From positions 930,001 to 994,000 of the forward strand of contig NZ_JALDAY010000001.1 in the NCBI RefSeq assembly GCF_022698165.1: DNA of 64,000 bases. Direction: 5' to 3'. Under the pieces are notes generated by a model. The model worked only from the letters and a program-made list of their open reading frames with translations. It had not been told where the DNA came from and searched no databases. Within the stretch, counting starts at the first letter, position 1; each line of letters begins with the position of its first letter. Of the stretch, positions 29,201 through 39,776 are shown piece after piece. The position numbers and the translations under genes were made by a program. The DNA comes from Streptomyces cylindrosporus (GTDB lineage: Bacteria; Actinomycetota; Actinomycetes; Streptomycetales; Streptomycetaceae).

Positions 29201-29636
29201 CAAGATCGCCGACATCGCCAAGGGGATCGCGAACACCGCCCGCAAGATCACCGGCGGCAAGCCCGGCAGCGGTCTGGAGGACGGCGTCGAGTACGTCACC
29301 AAGCGACCCGGCTTCACTCCGACCCCGGGCCGGGGCGGGGCACCCGGCAGCAGGCCGTACATGAAGTTCACCCCGGCCGGCAAGGACGAGGTGCTGCAGC
29401 GCAACGCCTCCGCCCAGTCCGACGGCATCGCCCGCTGCGCCAACCCGACGTGCAACGTGCCGCTCACCAAGGCCCAGCAGTCACGCAGCGGTGTCACTCC
29501 GCGCTCCGACGAGGCGGCGGTCGACCACATAGAGCCGCAGGCGCACGGCGGGTCCGGGGATCCGTCCAACGGGCAGGGCCTCTGTAGGGTCTGCAACGGA
29601 GACAAGTCCGACGGCCCGGCACCGTGGGGCCCCTAG
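23256..29636 (+). CDS. Secreted RHS/YD-repeat polymorphic toxin with C-terminal HNH nuclease
   Basis: A 2126-residue protein. It has a Sec signal (MKRFRSSC, hydrophobic core, AEA cleavage near residue 28) and an N-terminal SpvB/TcaC-like region (PQVPAIAGDAPDINLGYSS). Many YD repeats follow from about residue 870 to 1640 (YDTYGQVTQ, YDPLGRLIS, YDLLGRRTEA). The RHS core is GLNALDARYYDADLGRFVST (about 1777-1796), ending at the DPTG junction near 1820. A Gly/Ala-rich membrane-active segment follows. The tip has a zinc pair CANPTC (about 2060), VDHIEPQAHGG (about 2089) and LCRVCNGDK: an HNH nuclease. Start ATG 23256 has GGAGGGGG upstream; GTG 23220 is in frame but has no such site. The RHS shell likely encloses and delivers the nuclease. 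Immunity candidates follow. Confidence 0.92.
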   Translation: MKRFRSSCVAAVVLALGLSGLQPVVAEAAPRGTTSVADAERSVTTIDRTKIRAGARFDTRPTDAKGRPLAAAEVAKVTWPSPGEDNVAVGAKPARVAATAVSVTAPRSRAAAPDTVDVRAYDNAKARQLGGHATAFTLKAAETTDRVGVRVDTSGFRRAFGADFESRLRLIAKPACALSTPRAAKCAASSPVKSRIDLTTHTLSAELAADPDTVFVVAAAPNGETGSATATKLASSSKWQVGLSSGDFSWSLPLPQVPAIAGDAPDINLGYSSQAVDGMVAAENNQPSWVGQGWDLALPYIERRYNGCADDGGDTGDLCWAGDEYRISLQGTSSALVKDTTAGGDTWRAQDDPGWRVQHRTGAENGDNDGEYWVVTTPQGTQYTFGRGKQATTGTATDSVYTVPVFGDDEGEPCHKGSVEDSYCTQAWRWNLDGVVDAHGNSNTYFYAQETNRYARNGDPDKSTSYVRGGHLKDIVYSQRSGAEDQQAPARLHFTTGLRCVEAADGSGDCPAFDADHASSYPDAPLDSLCASGDCTGEEQKAPTFFTNALLRSVTAQRSGADGGWTDVDRMDFTYDYPKPSDGTDAMLWLSKVQQTGLVGGELKLPAVEFTGKEFANRADADPAAGAPEMRKLRITSFLDELGRRVDVTYGQPDPCPIDDLPEGRYDSNTQDCFPGWRTNGTSSGFGVWHKYLTTEVTVRDSGGGSPPQTTEYRYRGTPAWHHDDDPVTKAERRSWSDWRGYGSVDVAKMTDPSYRGESASRAVQITRSLNYRGMDGDAKADGSHKSVEVTDSQGNSVKDLPYLKGKERESVQFQVNADGSAGYELGGTLHGYTSAHTTPAKEGESDPDKDAHLVVENSSTSRETLIADNGDRSTRTTTLATDYDTYGQVTQVLDTAGDDVRCTKTSYDRGAAAVDSWTLAFPYRIRTYSGTCADPKSLITGKDQYYDGSTDLGAPVTKGDVTRSVAAVAASGPDTVTKTETTEATFDAYGRTATQTDAKGNTDRTVYSPDTGRPVTVTETNALGQAEVTTFEADRQLPVSVKDANGQITRNSYDPLGRLISVRQPEQGADDPPAQVFTYFLDPEHVKPPRVTTANLQSGDTYVTTWQYLDSLGRNRQTQQVSPASTGGTDKTIVTDKRYDDAGNVAAESLPVVAAGAAGSALLAVPGDQVDETRYTYDSLGRTLEAAQYGNGKRLWATTTEYFGDRTRTTPPHGGVPSTAWTDARGRGVRKQEGTGNTAATTTYTYTPADQTASVTDPGGHTSTFGYDLLGRRTEAVDADAGRMRTEYDANGNPVASWDAKALAAGSDTPTLSTEYDKLNRPVSRWTGRVGSGTKVASWAYDSTDVPNAVGHVTTQTTYQDGRAYTLAATGFDPRGRITGKKWTFPKGLGGLLKDTSYRVEYGYDASDHVVRTSYPDAAPGTPKETLTTGYDSLGNPTTLTGTITDPLTGEDHTRSYISGTGYAADGKLATRDYADALHPLRRAYGYEDDTHRLSRIQTLVGSAHDDSWEAKQDDGYAWDQAGNLTSITDNALKTPVATCYTYDGLDRLAHAWTTERTDCSDDDSTTVHDGPAGYNESWTYSADGNITSARSLLLKQDYAYEDPDHPHAVTQVGHDTYAYDADGALKKKVKDLVPASYEWDAQQRLASVTTALLKKTDFVYAPDGTRIARIDPLGVATLYLDDQEITVALGILKGGTRYYRLAGTAVAERLPAGILKWRFNDTQGSAQIAVPEGTGLVERAYYDPYGKIRDPLLHAPPTDRGWLGKVRDPSTGLNALDARYYDADLGRFVSTDPALDLTSAQTANAYSYGADNPVMFVDPTGLWSLSGVWNSVKEGASDAWNWAKENKGVIANVAVGIAVGIAVGAVCSTGVGCVILAGAVAGAAGAATGYSVDAAEGKTDFSVGGLLTATGVGAVTGAATAGALAGLGAGARAALNSSAGKAVTSAASRAVSGGSGKAISAVTGAAARAGKAIANSKPGSKIADIAKGIANTARKITGGKPGSGLEDGVEYVTKRPGFTPTPGRGGAPGSRPYMKFTPAGKDEVLQRNASAQSDGIARCANPTCNVPLTKAQQSRSGVTPRSDEAAVDHIEPQAHGGSGDPSNGQGLCRVCNGDKSDGPAPWGP

Positions 29637-29653
29637 GGAATGGACCGAGCCCG

Positions 29654-32174
<2,521 letters not shown>

Positions 32175-32203
32175 GGGTTTCGCCTGTTACAGGGGCGTGA
32201 AAT

Positions 32204-32233
32204 GGGGCGCGGATCACATACGATCCGCGCCCC
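32204..32233 (+). terminator. Hairpin terminator after DAHP synthase
   Basis: GGGGCGCGGATC and GATCCGCGCCCC form a perfect 12-bp stem with loop ACATAC, 29 bases after the stop, followed by a CTTTT stretch at 32240. Confidence 0.8.
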
Positions 32234-32268
32234 GCTCCACTTTTGCGGTCCCCAGACGGCGGGTAAGG

Positions 32269-32287
32269 TTAGGTTAGCCTCACCGAT
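32269..32287. promoter_or_regulatory. Iron box (DmdR/DtxR-type) upstream of bfd
   Basis: TTAGGTTAGCCTCACCGAT matches the streptomycete iron box TTAGGTTAGGCTCACCTAA except at position 10 and the last three bases. It is 46 bases upstream of bfd. Iron-loaded DmdR1-type repressor should shut bfd off when iron is plentiful. Confidence 0.8.
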
Positions 32288-32332
32288 CAACGGGGATGGC
32301 ACGACGATCGACCCCGGCGGGAGGTGAACCGC

Positions 32333-32557
32333 GTGTTCGTCTGCAGTTGCTTCGGCGTCACCGAGCAGCAGGTCAAGAAGCACGCGGAGGACGGTGCCTG
32401 CACCCCCCGCCAGATAGCCTCGGCCTGCAAGGCGGGCACGGACTGCGGTTCGTGCGTACGCCGTATCCAGGCGATCCTGGGTCGAGGTGCGTGCCCCCGC
32501 CGTGAGCTCGTCGAGCAGGGAGCGTCGGCCCTGGCGGAACTGGACGAGGCGGCCTAG
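32333..32557 (+). CDS. bfd: Bacterioferritin-associated ferredoxin
   Basis: A 74-residue [2Fe-2S] protein with the Bfd cysteine set: FVCSCFGV at the N-terminus and ACKAGTDCGSCVRRI in the middle. It reduces the bacterioferritin core to release iron. The start GTG 32333 gives the family's usual VFVCSC beginning with GGAGGTG eight bases upstream; GTG 32324 would fall inside that site. Its stop shares CTAG with the stop of the convergent bfr gene. Confidence 0.93.
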   Translation: MFVCSCFGVTEQQVKKHAEDGACTPRQIASACKAGTDCGSCVRRIQAILGRGACPRRELVEQGASALAELDEAA

Positions 32558-33033
32558 CTCTCCGGCTGCTCGATCAGCTGCGCGATGTACAGCGCCTCGC
32601 CGAGCTTCTCCACCAGTTCCAGCTGGGTGTCGAGGTAGTCGATGTGGTGCTCCTCGTCCTCCAGGATCGACTCGAAGATGTTCGCGGAAGTGACGTCGCC
32701 CTTCTCGCGCATCACCTTGATGCCCCGCTTGAGCCGGTCGATCGCCTCGACCTCGATCTGCCGGTCGGCCTCGAACATCTCCTTGACCGTCTGCCCCACA
32801 CGCACGTGGAAGAGGCGCTGGTAGTTCGGCAGCCCCTCCAGGAAGAGGATCCGGTCGGTGAGCACCTCGGCGTGCTTCATCTCGTCGAACGACTCGTGGC
32901 GGGTGTACTTCGCGAGCTTGGTCCAGCCGAAGTTCTCCTGCATCTTCGCGTGCAGGAAGTACTGGTTGATCGCGGTCAGCTCGCCGGTGAGCTGCTCGTT
33001 GAGGAATTCGATGACCTCGGGGTCGCCCTGCAT
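32554..33033 (-). CDS. bfr: Bacterioferritin
   Basis: A 159-residue haem-containing ferritin that stores iron as a 24-mer. Ferroxidase ligands are in place: Glu18, Glu51, His54, Glu94, Glu127 and His130 by the usual numbering, and the haem ligand Met52 in FDEMKHAE. Start ATG 33033 is family standard and has GGAGCCTCTGC upstream. It converges on bfd with stop codons overlapping in CTAG. No iron box is seen before bfr; an AT-rich palindrome lies upstream. Confidence 0.96.
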   Translation of the reverse strand: MQGDPEVIEFLNEQLTGELTAINQYFLHAKMQENFGWTKLAKYTRHESFDEMKHAEVLTDRILFLEGLPNYQRLFHVRVGQTVKEMFEADRQIEVEAIDRLKRGIKVMREKGDVTSANIFESILEDEEHHIDYLDTQLELVEKLGEALYIAQLIEQPES

Positions 33034-33114
33034 TGCAGAGGCTCCTTCCGACAGGGGAACTGGCAGGTTGCGCCGCATGATTGCACTGGCGACGAAGATC
33101 GTCCAGTAAGTCTT

Positions 33115-33131
33115 CACTTAGTAAGTAAGTG
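33115..33131. promoter_or_regulatory. AT-rich palindrome upstream of bfr
   Basis: CACTTA-GTAAG-TAAGTG has perfect 6-bp arms, with extra TAAGT copies on both sides (33107, 33122). It stands out as an AT-rich island in this genome, 82 bases upstream of bfr and 76 before the divergent oxidoreductase. It could be a promoter or operator for either gene. Confidence 0.4.
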
Positions 33132-33206
33132 CATGCTTAGTCGCGGTTGCCCCGGTTTGAGTGGGGCAGGTCGGATGCACCCTCCTCGGTCTGTCAGGAT
33201 GGAGAC

Positions 33207-33854
33207 ATGGGTCAGCCGGTGGAGCGCGAATCGGGAGAGCGCGATTCAGGAGGAGCAGGTCAGCCCGAGCTTCCGCCGGGACAGCGCCTGCAGCGCGGCT
33301 GGCCGGTCACCCACTACGGACCGGTCCCCAAGTTCCGCCCCGAGCGCTGGGAGTTCAGGGTCTTCGGCGCCACCGCGGACGGCGAGAAGCACTGCTGGAA
33401 CCACGAGGAGTTCACGGCCCTGCCGTACACCGGCGTCGTCGCCGACCTGCACTGTGTCACGAAGTTCAGCATGCTCGGCGCCGAATGGGGCGGGATTCCG
33501 GCCCGTACGATCCTGGAGATCGCGCCGCCGTCGCCCGCCGTCACCCATGTGATGGTGTGGGCCGAGTACGGATTCAGTTCGAATCTCCGGCTGTCGGACT
33601 TCGCGTCCGAACGGACCATCTTCGCCACCCACAAGGACGGCGAGCTGCTGACCGCGGAACACGGCTTCCCGCTCCGCCTGGTCGTCCCGCACCTGTACGC
33701 CTGGAAGGGGCCCAAGTGGGTCCGGGGCGTGGAGTACATGACCGCCGACCGCCGCGGCTTCTGGGAGGAGCGCGGCTACCACAACATCGGCGACCCCTGG
33801 AAGGAACAGCGCTACTCCTACCAGGAAGAGCCCGGGGATGGCCCCGAGCTCTGA
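33207..33854 (+). CDS. Sulfite-oxidase-like molybdopterin oxidoreductase
   Basis: A 215-residue protein with only the molybdenum-cofactor domain of the sulfite oxidase family. RWEFRVFGATADGE begins the fold, the cofactor Cys is in VADLHCVTKFSMLG, and later blocks include PLRLVVPHLYAWKGPKWVRGVEY. No haem domain, dimerisation domain or signal peptide is seen, so it is probably cytosolic (YuiH-like). Start ATG 33207 follows GGATGGAGAC. Substrate unknown. Confidence 0.88.
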   Translation: MGQPVERESGERDSGGAGQPELPPGQRLQRGWPVTHYGPVPKFRPERWEFRVFGATADGEKHCWNHEEFTALPYTGVVADLHCVTKFSMLGAEWGGIPARTILEIAPPSPAVTHVMVWAEYGFSSNLRLSDFASERTIFATHKDGELLTAEHGFPLRLVVPHLYAWKGPKWVRGVEYMTADRRGFWEERGYHNIGDPWKEQRYSYQEEPGDGPEL

Positions 33855-33876
33855 CTCCCGGCGTCCTTCCCGCGGG

Positions 33877-34368
33877 TCAGTGGTACTGGTGCACCACCGC
33901 GTGCCCCTTGCCCCGCCCGATCATCCACCTGTTGACCGGCGTGGTGACCAGGAAGGCGATCACCAGCGAGATCGCGAGCGAGCCCCAGAACAGCAGGTCG
34001 CTCAGGGTCGCGTCCATCGCGTCCGGCCACACCACGATCACGCCGTTGTCGATCAGCTCCATCACGGCGATGGACAGGGTGTCAGCGGCCAGTGCCACCC
34101 GGAACGCGGCGCGGAAGCCGACGCCCGCCTTCAGGACTCCGCGCAGGGTGAGCGAGTAGCCGAAGAAGAACGCGAGCACGATCGCGAGGATCGTGGTCGC
34201 CAGGTTCCCCCAGCCGAACGCGGTGCCGATCACCATGCCGAGCACCTCGCCGATGGCGCATCCGGTGAGGCAGTGCAGGGTGGCCTGGGCGGCCATGGCC
34301 CAGGTGGCGGCGGCCTGGTGGTGGTGTGCGTGGGTCTCGTGGTGCTGCGTGTGTGCCTCGTGCTGCAT
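33877..34368 (-). CDS. DUF4396 membrane protein with His-rich N-terminus (metal-linked)
   Basis: A 163-residue protein. The N-terminus MQHEAHTQHHETHAHHHQ is a metal-binding His cluster. About four membrane helices follow, including the DUF4396 block LHCLTGCAIGEVLGMVIG. The start is ATG 34368 with a GGGGG tract upstream. A CsoR-type copper operator lies 49 bases upstream, so copper-inducible export or sequestration is a reasonable inference; transport has not been shown for the family to my knowledge. Confidence 0.82.
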   Translation of the reverse strand: MQHEAHTQHHETHAHHHQAAATWAMAAQATLHCLTGCAIGEVLGMVIGTAFGWGNLATTILAIVLAFFFGYSLTLRGVLKAGVGFRAAFRVALAADTLSIAVMELIDNGVIVVWPDAMDATLSDLLFWGSLAISLVIAFLVTTPVNRWMIGRGKGHAVVHQYH

Positions 34369-34390
34369 GGGTGCCCCCAACGTCGGATAC

Positions 34391-34415
34391 CGGTTCCTGC
34401 ACCTGGCAGGAACCG
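34391..34415. repeat. 10-bp inverted repeat in the DUF4396 leader
   Basis: CGGTTCCTGC (34391-34400) and GCAGGAACCG (34406-34415) are exact complements around ACCTG. It sits between the CsoR-type box and the gene, so it may be a second operator or a leader hairpin. Confidence 0.6.
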
Positions 34416-34416
34416 T

Positions 34417-34433
34417 ATACCCCTAGGGGGTAT
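34417..34433. promoter_or_regulatory. CsoR-type copper operator
   Basis: ATACCCCTAGGGGGTAT matches the CsoR/RcnR-class operator (ATACCC-C/G-rich centre-GGGTAT) with one extra G. It is upstream of the His-rich DUF4396 gene. No csoR or copA gene is in the window, so the repressor would act in trans. Confidence 0.72.
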
Positions 34434-34483
34434 TCCTGAACGTCCTCGACGTCTTTTGAATCAGCGCCTTATGAATCAGCGTC

Positions 34484-35353
34484 CTACGAATCACGAAGTT
34501 TCTTCAGCCGCTCCACGTCCGCCGCATGCCCCTCCTTGCCGCCGGGCGTCTCGATGACCAGCGGTACGCCCTCCGTCGCGGGGTGGGTCATCAGCGCGCG
34601 GAACGGGTCCTCGCCGATGTGACCCGCGCCGATGTTCTCGTGCCGGTCCTTGTGCGCGCCGACGACGTCCTTGGAGTCGTTGGCGTGGATCAGCTTCAGC
34701 CGGCCCTCGCCGACGGTGTCCACCAGCAGGTCGAGCGTCTGGTGCATACCGCTGGGGCCGGTCAGGTCGTGCCCGGCGGCGAAGACGTGGCAGGTGTCCA
34801 GGCAGACACCCAGCTTCGGATGGGCGTCGAGCGCCTCGAAGTACGGCCCGAAGTCCCAGGTCCGCGAGCAGAGCGAGGCGCCCTGCCCGGCGGTCGACTC
34901 CAGCAGCAGGAACGGGTCGTCGTCGTGCGTCAGCTCGTCGAGCAGCGGCAGCAGGTGCTGCCGTACCTGCTTCAGCGCCACGGACCGCTCCCGCCCGCCC
35001 GTCGCGCTGCCCGTGTGCACCACCACGCCGAGCGCCCCGATCTCCCGCCCGCGCCGCAGCGAGTGCCGCAGCGACTCCACCGACTTCTCGACGGTGGCCT
35101 CGGTGTGCGAGCCGAAGTTGATCAGGTACGGCGCGTGCACGTACGCCGGGATCGCCTCGGCCGCGCACGCCGCGCGGAACTCCTCGTCCTGCCGCGGGTT
35201 CCCGGCGGGCGTGGCCCAGCCGCGCGGGTTGGCCACGAAGACCTGCACGGTCTCGGCCTTCAGATCACGGGCGTACGTGAGCCCGACGGAGTTCAGGCCA
35301 CCGGCCACGGGGACATGACCGCCGACGGGGTTGCGGGACTGCTGCTTCTTCAC
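34484..35353 (-). CDS. nfo: Deoxyribonuclease IV (AP endonuclease IV)
   Basis: A 289-residue TIM-barrel enzyme that cuts abasic sites in base excision repair. Zinc-ligand motifs are visible: YVHAPYLINFGS, VVHTGSATG, LLLESTAGQG, GVCLDTCHVFAAGHDL, KLIHANDSKD and the HENIGAGHIG block. The start is GTG 35353. It is cotranscribable with no obvious neighbour; the kinase gene lies 34 bases away on the same strand upstream. Confidence 0.94.
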   Translation of the reverse strand: MKKQQSRNPVGGHVPVAGGLNSVGLTYARDLKAETVQVFVANPRGWATPAGNPRQDEEFRAACAAEAIPAYVHAPYLINFGSHTEATVEKSVESLRHSLRRGREIGALGVVVHTGSATGGRERSVALKQVRQHLLPLLDELTHDDDPFLLLESTAGQGASLCSRTWDFGPYFEALDAHPKLGVCLDTCHVFAAGHDLTGPSGMHQTLDLLVDTVGEGRLKLIHANDSKDVVGAHKDRHENIGAGHIGEDPFRALMTHPATEGVPLVIETPGGKEGHAADVERLKKLRDS

Positions 35354-35387
35354 CCGCTCAGGGTGTCATGCGGTACGGGCCGTTCCG

Positions 35388-37307
35388 TCACCGGATCTTG
35401 ATGGTGATCGTCGACCCCTTCGGCGCCGTCTGCCCGCCCTCCACGGACTGGCTCTTGACAGTGTCGCCGAACAGGCCCAGCAGCCCTCGGTCCTCCTCGA
35501 CCTGGAAGCCGGCGTCCTCCAGTGCCTTCTTCGCGTCGTCCACGCTGTCGCCCGTGACGTCCGGGACCTCGACCATCTCGGGGCCCTTGGACAGGGTCAG
35601 CGTCACCGTGTCGCCCTCGGCGGCCTGGGCGTCGCCCGCCGGGGTCTGCGCGGCGACCTGCCCCTTGTCGTACTCGGAGTTGACCTGCTGGGCGGCTACC
35701 TTCACGGTCAGGCCCGCGTCCTCCAGGTCGGCCCTGGCGTCCGCGAGGTCCTCGCCCGTGACGTCCGGGACGTCGACGGCGCTGCCCTTGCTGACGGTCA
35801 GCGCGATCGCCGAGCCCGCGTGCCGCTCGGTGCCCTCCTCCGGGTCCGTGGAGATCACGAAGCCCTTGGGGACGTCGTCGCTGAACTCCCGGGTGACCAT
35901 GCCCGGTTCGAGCCCGTCCTTCTTCAGCAGGGCGCGCGCCTTGTCGAGCCGGTAGCCCTTCAGCGCGGGCACGTGCACGGTCTCCGGGCCGTCGGAGATG
36001 GTCAGCGTCACCCTGGAGTTGTCGCGGACACGGCTGCCGGGCTCGGGGTCCGAGCTGATGACCGTGCCGCGCTTCACGGTGTCGCTGTAGGCGTGCTTGA
36101 CCGTGCCGAGGTCCAGCCCGGCGTCGCTCAGCTGCTTGCTCGCCTGGGCCTGCGTCTTGGCCAGCAGCAGGGGGACCTTGGTGAACTGGCCGGAGTTGAT
36201 GTACCACACGCCCGTGCCGACGCCGAGGATCAGCAGGACGGCGACGACGACGGCGAGCGGTCCGCGCCGGGAGCGCGCGCCGCGCCGGCGCGGGGGCGGC
36301 GGGGGGCTCTCCAGCACGCTGGTGTGGTGCAGCCCCTGCTCGTCCTCGTCGACCGGCAGGGGACGCGGCACCGTGAGCGAGCGCGGGATGACGCTCGTAC
36401 GGTCCTCGGAGATGTCCCGGTCCGAGGTGACGGCCCGCGGCGGCGCCGCGTCCAGCTGGTCCGCGCTCAGCGCCGCGCGCACGTCACGGGCCTGCGCGAG
36501 CAGCGCCACCGCGTCGTACGGGCGCAGGTCGGGGGTGCGGGCGGTGGCCGAGGCGACCAACTCGTCCAGTTCGTACGGCAGTCCGGGCACGACGGCCGAG
36601 GGGGGCGGGACGTCCTCGTGGAGGTGCTTGTAGAGGACTATGGCGGGGGAGTCCCCCTCGTGCGGGCGGTCGCCGGTGAGCATCTCGTACAGGACGACAC
36701 CGCACGCGTACACGTCGACCCTCGGGTCGGTCGTGCCGTTGTCGATCTGCTCCGGCGCGAGGTAGGAGACGGTGCCGAGGACGGTCCCGGTCGTGTTGGT
36801 CACCGTGTCCACGGACCGCACCAGCCCGAAGTCGGCGACCTTGACCCGGCCGTCGTCCCCTATCAGCACGTTCTCCGGCTTCATGTCCCGGTGCACGAAC
36901 CCGGCCCGGTGCGCGGCGCCCAGCGCGGCGAGCACCGGCTCCAGGATGTCCAGGGCGGCGCGCGGCTGCAGCGCCCCGCGCTCGCGCAGCACGTCACGCA
37001 GGGTGCAGCCGGCGACGTACTCCATGGCGAGGTAGACGTACGACCCGTCGGTGCCCTGGTCGAAGACCTGCACCACGTTCGGGTGCGCGAGGCGCGCGAC
37101 CGACTTCGCCTCCCGGATGAACCGCTCGACGAAGGTGCCGTCGGAGGCGAGGGCCGGGTGCATCACCTTCAGTGCGAGCACACGGTCGAGGCGGGTGTCC
37201 AGGGCCCGGTAGACCGTGGCCATCCCGCCGACCGCGATCCGCGCGTCCACGCGATAGCGGCCGTCGAGCACCTGCCCGACCAGAGGGTCCTGAAGGGTCG
37301 TATCCAC
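35388..37307 (-). CDS. pknL: PASTA-domain Ser/Thr protein kinase, PknL-like
   Basis: A 639-residue membrane kinase. The kinase domain (about 16-275) has GG loop VGGMATVYR, Lys47, catalytic HRDMKPEN with Asp141, DFG at 159-161 and a TVTNTTGTVLGT activation loop. A basic/Pro-rich linker follows, one membrane helix at about 348-370, and four extracytoplasmic PASTA repeats (starting KVPLLLAKT, VHVPALKGY, VDVPDVTGED, VEVPDVTGDS) that may sense muropeptides. Start GTG 37307 gives the conserved VDTTLQDPLVG. It lies between aroH and an Rv2175c-like gene, as PknL does in M. tuberculosis. Confidence 0.92.
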   Translation of the reverse strand: MDTTLQDPLVGQVLDGRYRVDARIAVGGMATVYRALDTRLDRVLALKVMHPALASDGTFVERFIREAKSVARLAHPNVVQVFDQGTDGSYVYLAMEYVAGCTLRDVLRERGALQPRAALDILEPVLAALGAAHRAGFVHRDMKPENVLIGDDGRVKVADFGLVRSVDTVTNTTGTVLGTVSYLAPEQIDNGTTDPRVDVYACGVVLYEMLTGDRPHEGDSPAIVLYKHLHEDVPPPSAVVPGLPYELDELVASATARTPDLRPYDAVALLAQARDVRAALSADQLDAAPPRAVTSDRDISEDRTSVIPRSLTVPRPLPVDEDEQGLHHTSVLESPPPPPRRRGARSRRGPLAVVVAVLLILGVGTGVWYINSGQFTKVPLLLAKTQAQASKQLSDAGLDLGTVKHAYSDTVKRGTVISSDPEPGSRVRDNSRVTLTISDGPETVHVPALKGYRLDKARALLKKDGLEPGMVTREFSDDVPKGFVISTDPEEGTERHAGSAIALTVSKGSAVDVPDVTGEDLADARADLEDAGLTVKVAAQQVNSEYDKGQVAAQTPAGDAQAAEGDTVTLTLSKGPEMVEVPDVTGDSVDDAKKALEDAGFQVEEDRGLLGLFGDTVKSQSVEGGQTAPKGSTITIKIR

Positions 37308-37425
37308 GCAGGTGAGTGTACGAGCCGTGACTGACAGGGCCCTGGGTTCGGGGGAGATCGGGGCGGTACTGCAGCCGAGCTGTGACGGACATCGCACCGC
37401 CGTCCGGATCCGCTCGAACGTACGT

Positions 37426-38262
<837 letters not shown>

Positions 38263-38463
38263 TCAGCCTCCTTGGACGGCGGTGAGGACCTCGACGCGGT
38301 CCCCCTCGGACAGGGGCGTCGACGGCCACTCCGCGCGCGGGACGACGGTTTCGTTGAGGGCGGCGGCCACTCCGGACGGAGCCGGGGTGAGCGCGCGGAC
38401 GACGGTGTCGAGAGCCGTGCCGGGAGCGAACCGGCGGGGCTCCCCGTTGACGGAGATGTTCAT
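38263..38463 (-). CDS. thiS: Sulfur carrier protein ThiS
   Basis: A 66-residue ubiquitin-like protein, MNISVNGEP at the start and the required Gly-Gly terminus (TAVQGG) that becomes a thiocarboxylate. It overlaps the thiO stop by four bases (ATGA) and feeds directly into thiG. Confidence 0.96.
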   Translation of the reverse strand: MNISVNGEPRRFAPGTALDTVVRALTPAPSGVAAALNETVVPRAEWPSTPLSEGDRVEVLTAVQGG

Positions 38464-39614
38464 GCGGGCTGCTCCACGCGCGCGAAGCGCTTCGGGGTGA
38501 ACGGGCGGGCCTCGTCCGGGAGTTCACCGGTGTCCAGGACATGCGCCATGGCGTCGCCGGTGACCGGCGTCAGCAGCACGCCGTTGCGGTAGTGGCCGGT
38601 GGCCAGCAGGAGGCCCGCCAGCTGCGTCGGGCCGAGCAGCGGCGCGTTGTCGGGGGAGCCGGGGCGCAGACCCGCGCGGGTCTCCGTCAGCGGCAGCTCG
38701 GTGATGCCGGGGACCAGCTCGTGCGCGTCGCGCAGCAGCTCGTAGACGCCTCCCGCGGTCACCGTGGTGTCCCAGCCGAGTTCCTCGCTGGTCGCGCCGA
38801 CCACCAGCTCGCCGTTCTCGCGCGGCACCAGGTAGACGCTGCTGCCGCGGACGACGGCCCGCACGGTACGGCTCAGGAACGGCGCGTACCGCTTCGGCAC
38901 GGTCAGCCGCAGCACCTGGCCCTTCACAGGCCGCACGGGCGGCAGTACGTCGTCGGGGACGCCCGGCAGCCGTCCGCTGAGACTTCCGGCGGCCAGCACC
39001 ACCTGGCCCGCGCCCAGCTCGGTGCCGTCGCTCGTGGTGATCCCGGCGGCGCGCTCCCGCACGACGTCGAAGCGCTCGGCCCAGGTGCGGTGGAAGACCA
39101 CGCCCGCGTGCTCGCACGCGGCCACCAGCGCGCGTGCCAGCCGCCGCGGGTCGATCTGGTGGTCGCCGTCCACCCTGAGCCCCCCGCGCACGCCCGGCGC
39201 GAGCAGCGGCTCCAGGCGCCGGCAGTCGCGCCCGGACAACCACTCGGACTCCAGGCCCGACTGCTGCTGCAAGGCGTGCAGTTCGCGCAGATGGGCACGG
39301 TCGTCGGCGTCCAGCGCGACGGCGAGCGTGCCGCAGCGGCGGTAGCCGAGGTCGTGGCCGGTGACGTCGGAGAGCTCGGCCGCGAAGTCGGGGTAGCGGC
39401 GGGCCGAGGCCAGGTTCAGGCCGAGCAGGGTCTGCTCGCCGTAGTGCAGCTCGGTGACCGCGGCCAGCATCCCGGCGGCCACCTGGGCGGCCCCGCCGCC
39501 CGGCTCGGGGTCCACCACGGCCGTGGCGAACCCGCGCTGCGCGGCCCGCCAGGCCGTGACCAGGCCGATGATTCCGCCCCCGATGACGAGGACGTCTGAC
39601 GTACGTGACGACAT
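38460..39614 (-). CDS. thiO: Glycine oxidase ThiO
   Basis: A 384-residue FAD enzyme that oxidises glycine to the imine used in thiazole formation. FAD motif VLVIGGGIIGLVTAWRAAQRG at the N-terminus, GGGAAQVAAGMLA, and C-terminal GLRPGSPDNAPLLG then LLLATGHYRNG. Start ATG 39614 is directly downstream of a TPP riboswitch. First gene of thiOSG. A longer open frame upstream runs through the riboswitch and is not coding. Confidence 0.95.
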   Translation of the reverse strand: MSSRTSDVLVIGGGIIGLVTAWRAAQRGFATAVVDPEPGGGAAQVAAGMLAAVTELHYGEQTLLGLNLASARRYPDFAAELSDVTGHDLGYRRCGTLAVALDADDRAHLRELHALQQQSGLESEWLSGRDCRRLEPLLAPGVRGGLRVDGDHQIDPRRLARALVAACEHAGVVFHRTWAERFDVVRERAAGITTSDGTELGAGQVVLAAGSLSGRLPGVPDDVLPPVRPVKGQVLRLTVPKRYAPFLSRTVRAVVRGSSVYLVPRENGELVVGATSEELGWDTTVTAGGVYELLRDAHELVPGITELPLTETRAGLRPGSPDNAPLLGPTQLAGLLLATGHYRNGVLLTPVTGDAMAHVLDTGELPDEARPFTPKRFARVEQPA

Positions 39615-39625
39615 GGGCGTCCAGC

Positions 39626-39716
39626 CCCTCCCTTCGCCGGCATGACCCGGATCAGGTTCGTACGGTCGGAGGCCGCCAGCCTCCCTCTCAGCCCGGTGCG
39701 TCCGGGCTCCCGCGAG
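39626..39716 (-). promoter_or_regulatory. TPP riboswitch (THI element)
   Basis: Minus-strand sequence holds the conserved core: GGGCTGAGAGGG, a variable P3 arm, GAACCTGATCCGGGTCATGC and CGGCGAAGGGAG, closed by outer pairing near CGGGAGCC. It ends just upstream of thiO and probably hides the AAGGGAGGGG ribosome binding region when thiamine pyrophosphate is bound. Confidence 0.95.
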
Positions 39717-39776
39717 TGCTTGTACGTTGGCCACCCTAGCCCGACCCGCCAAGCCTCTGTAAGGGAGCCTCCCGCC

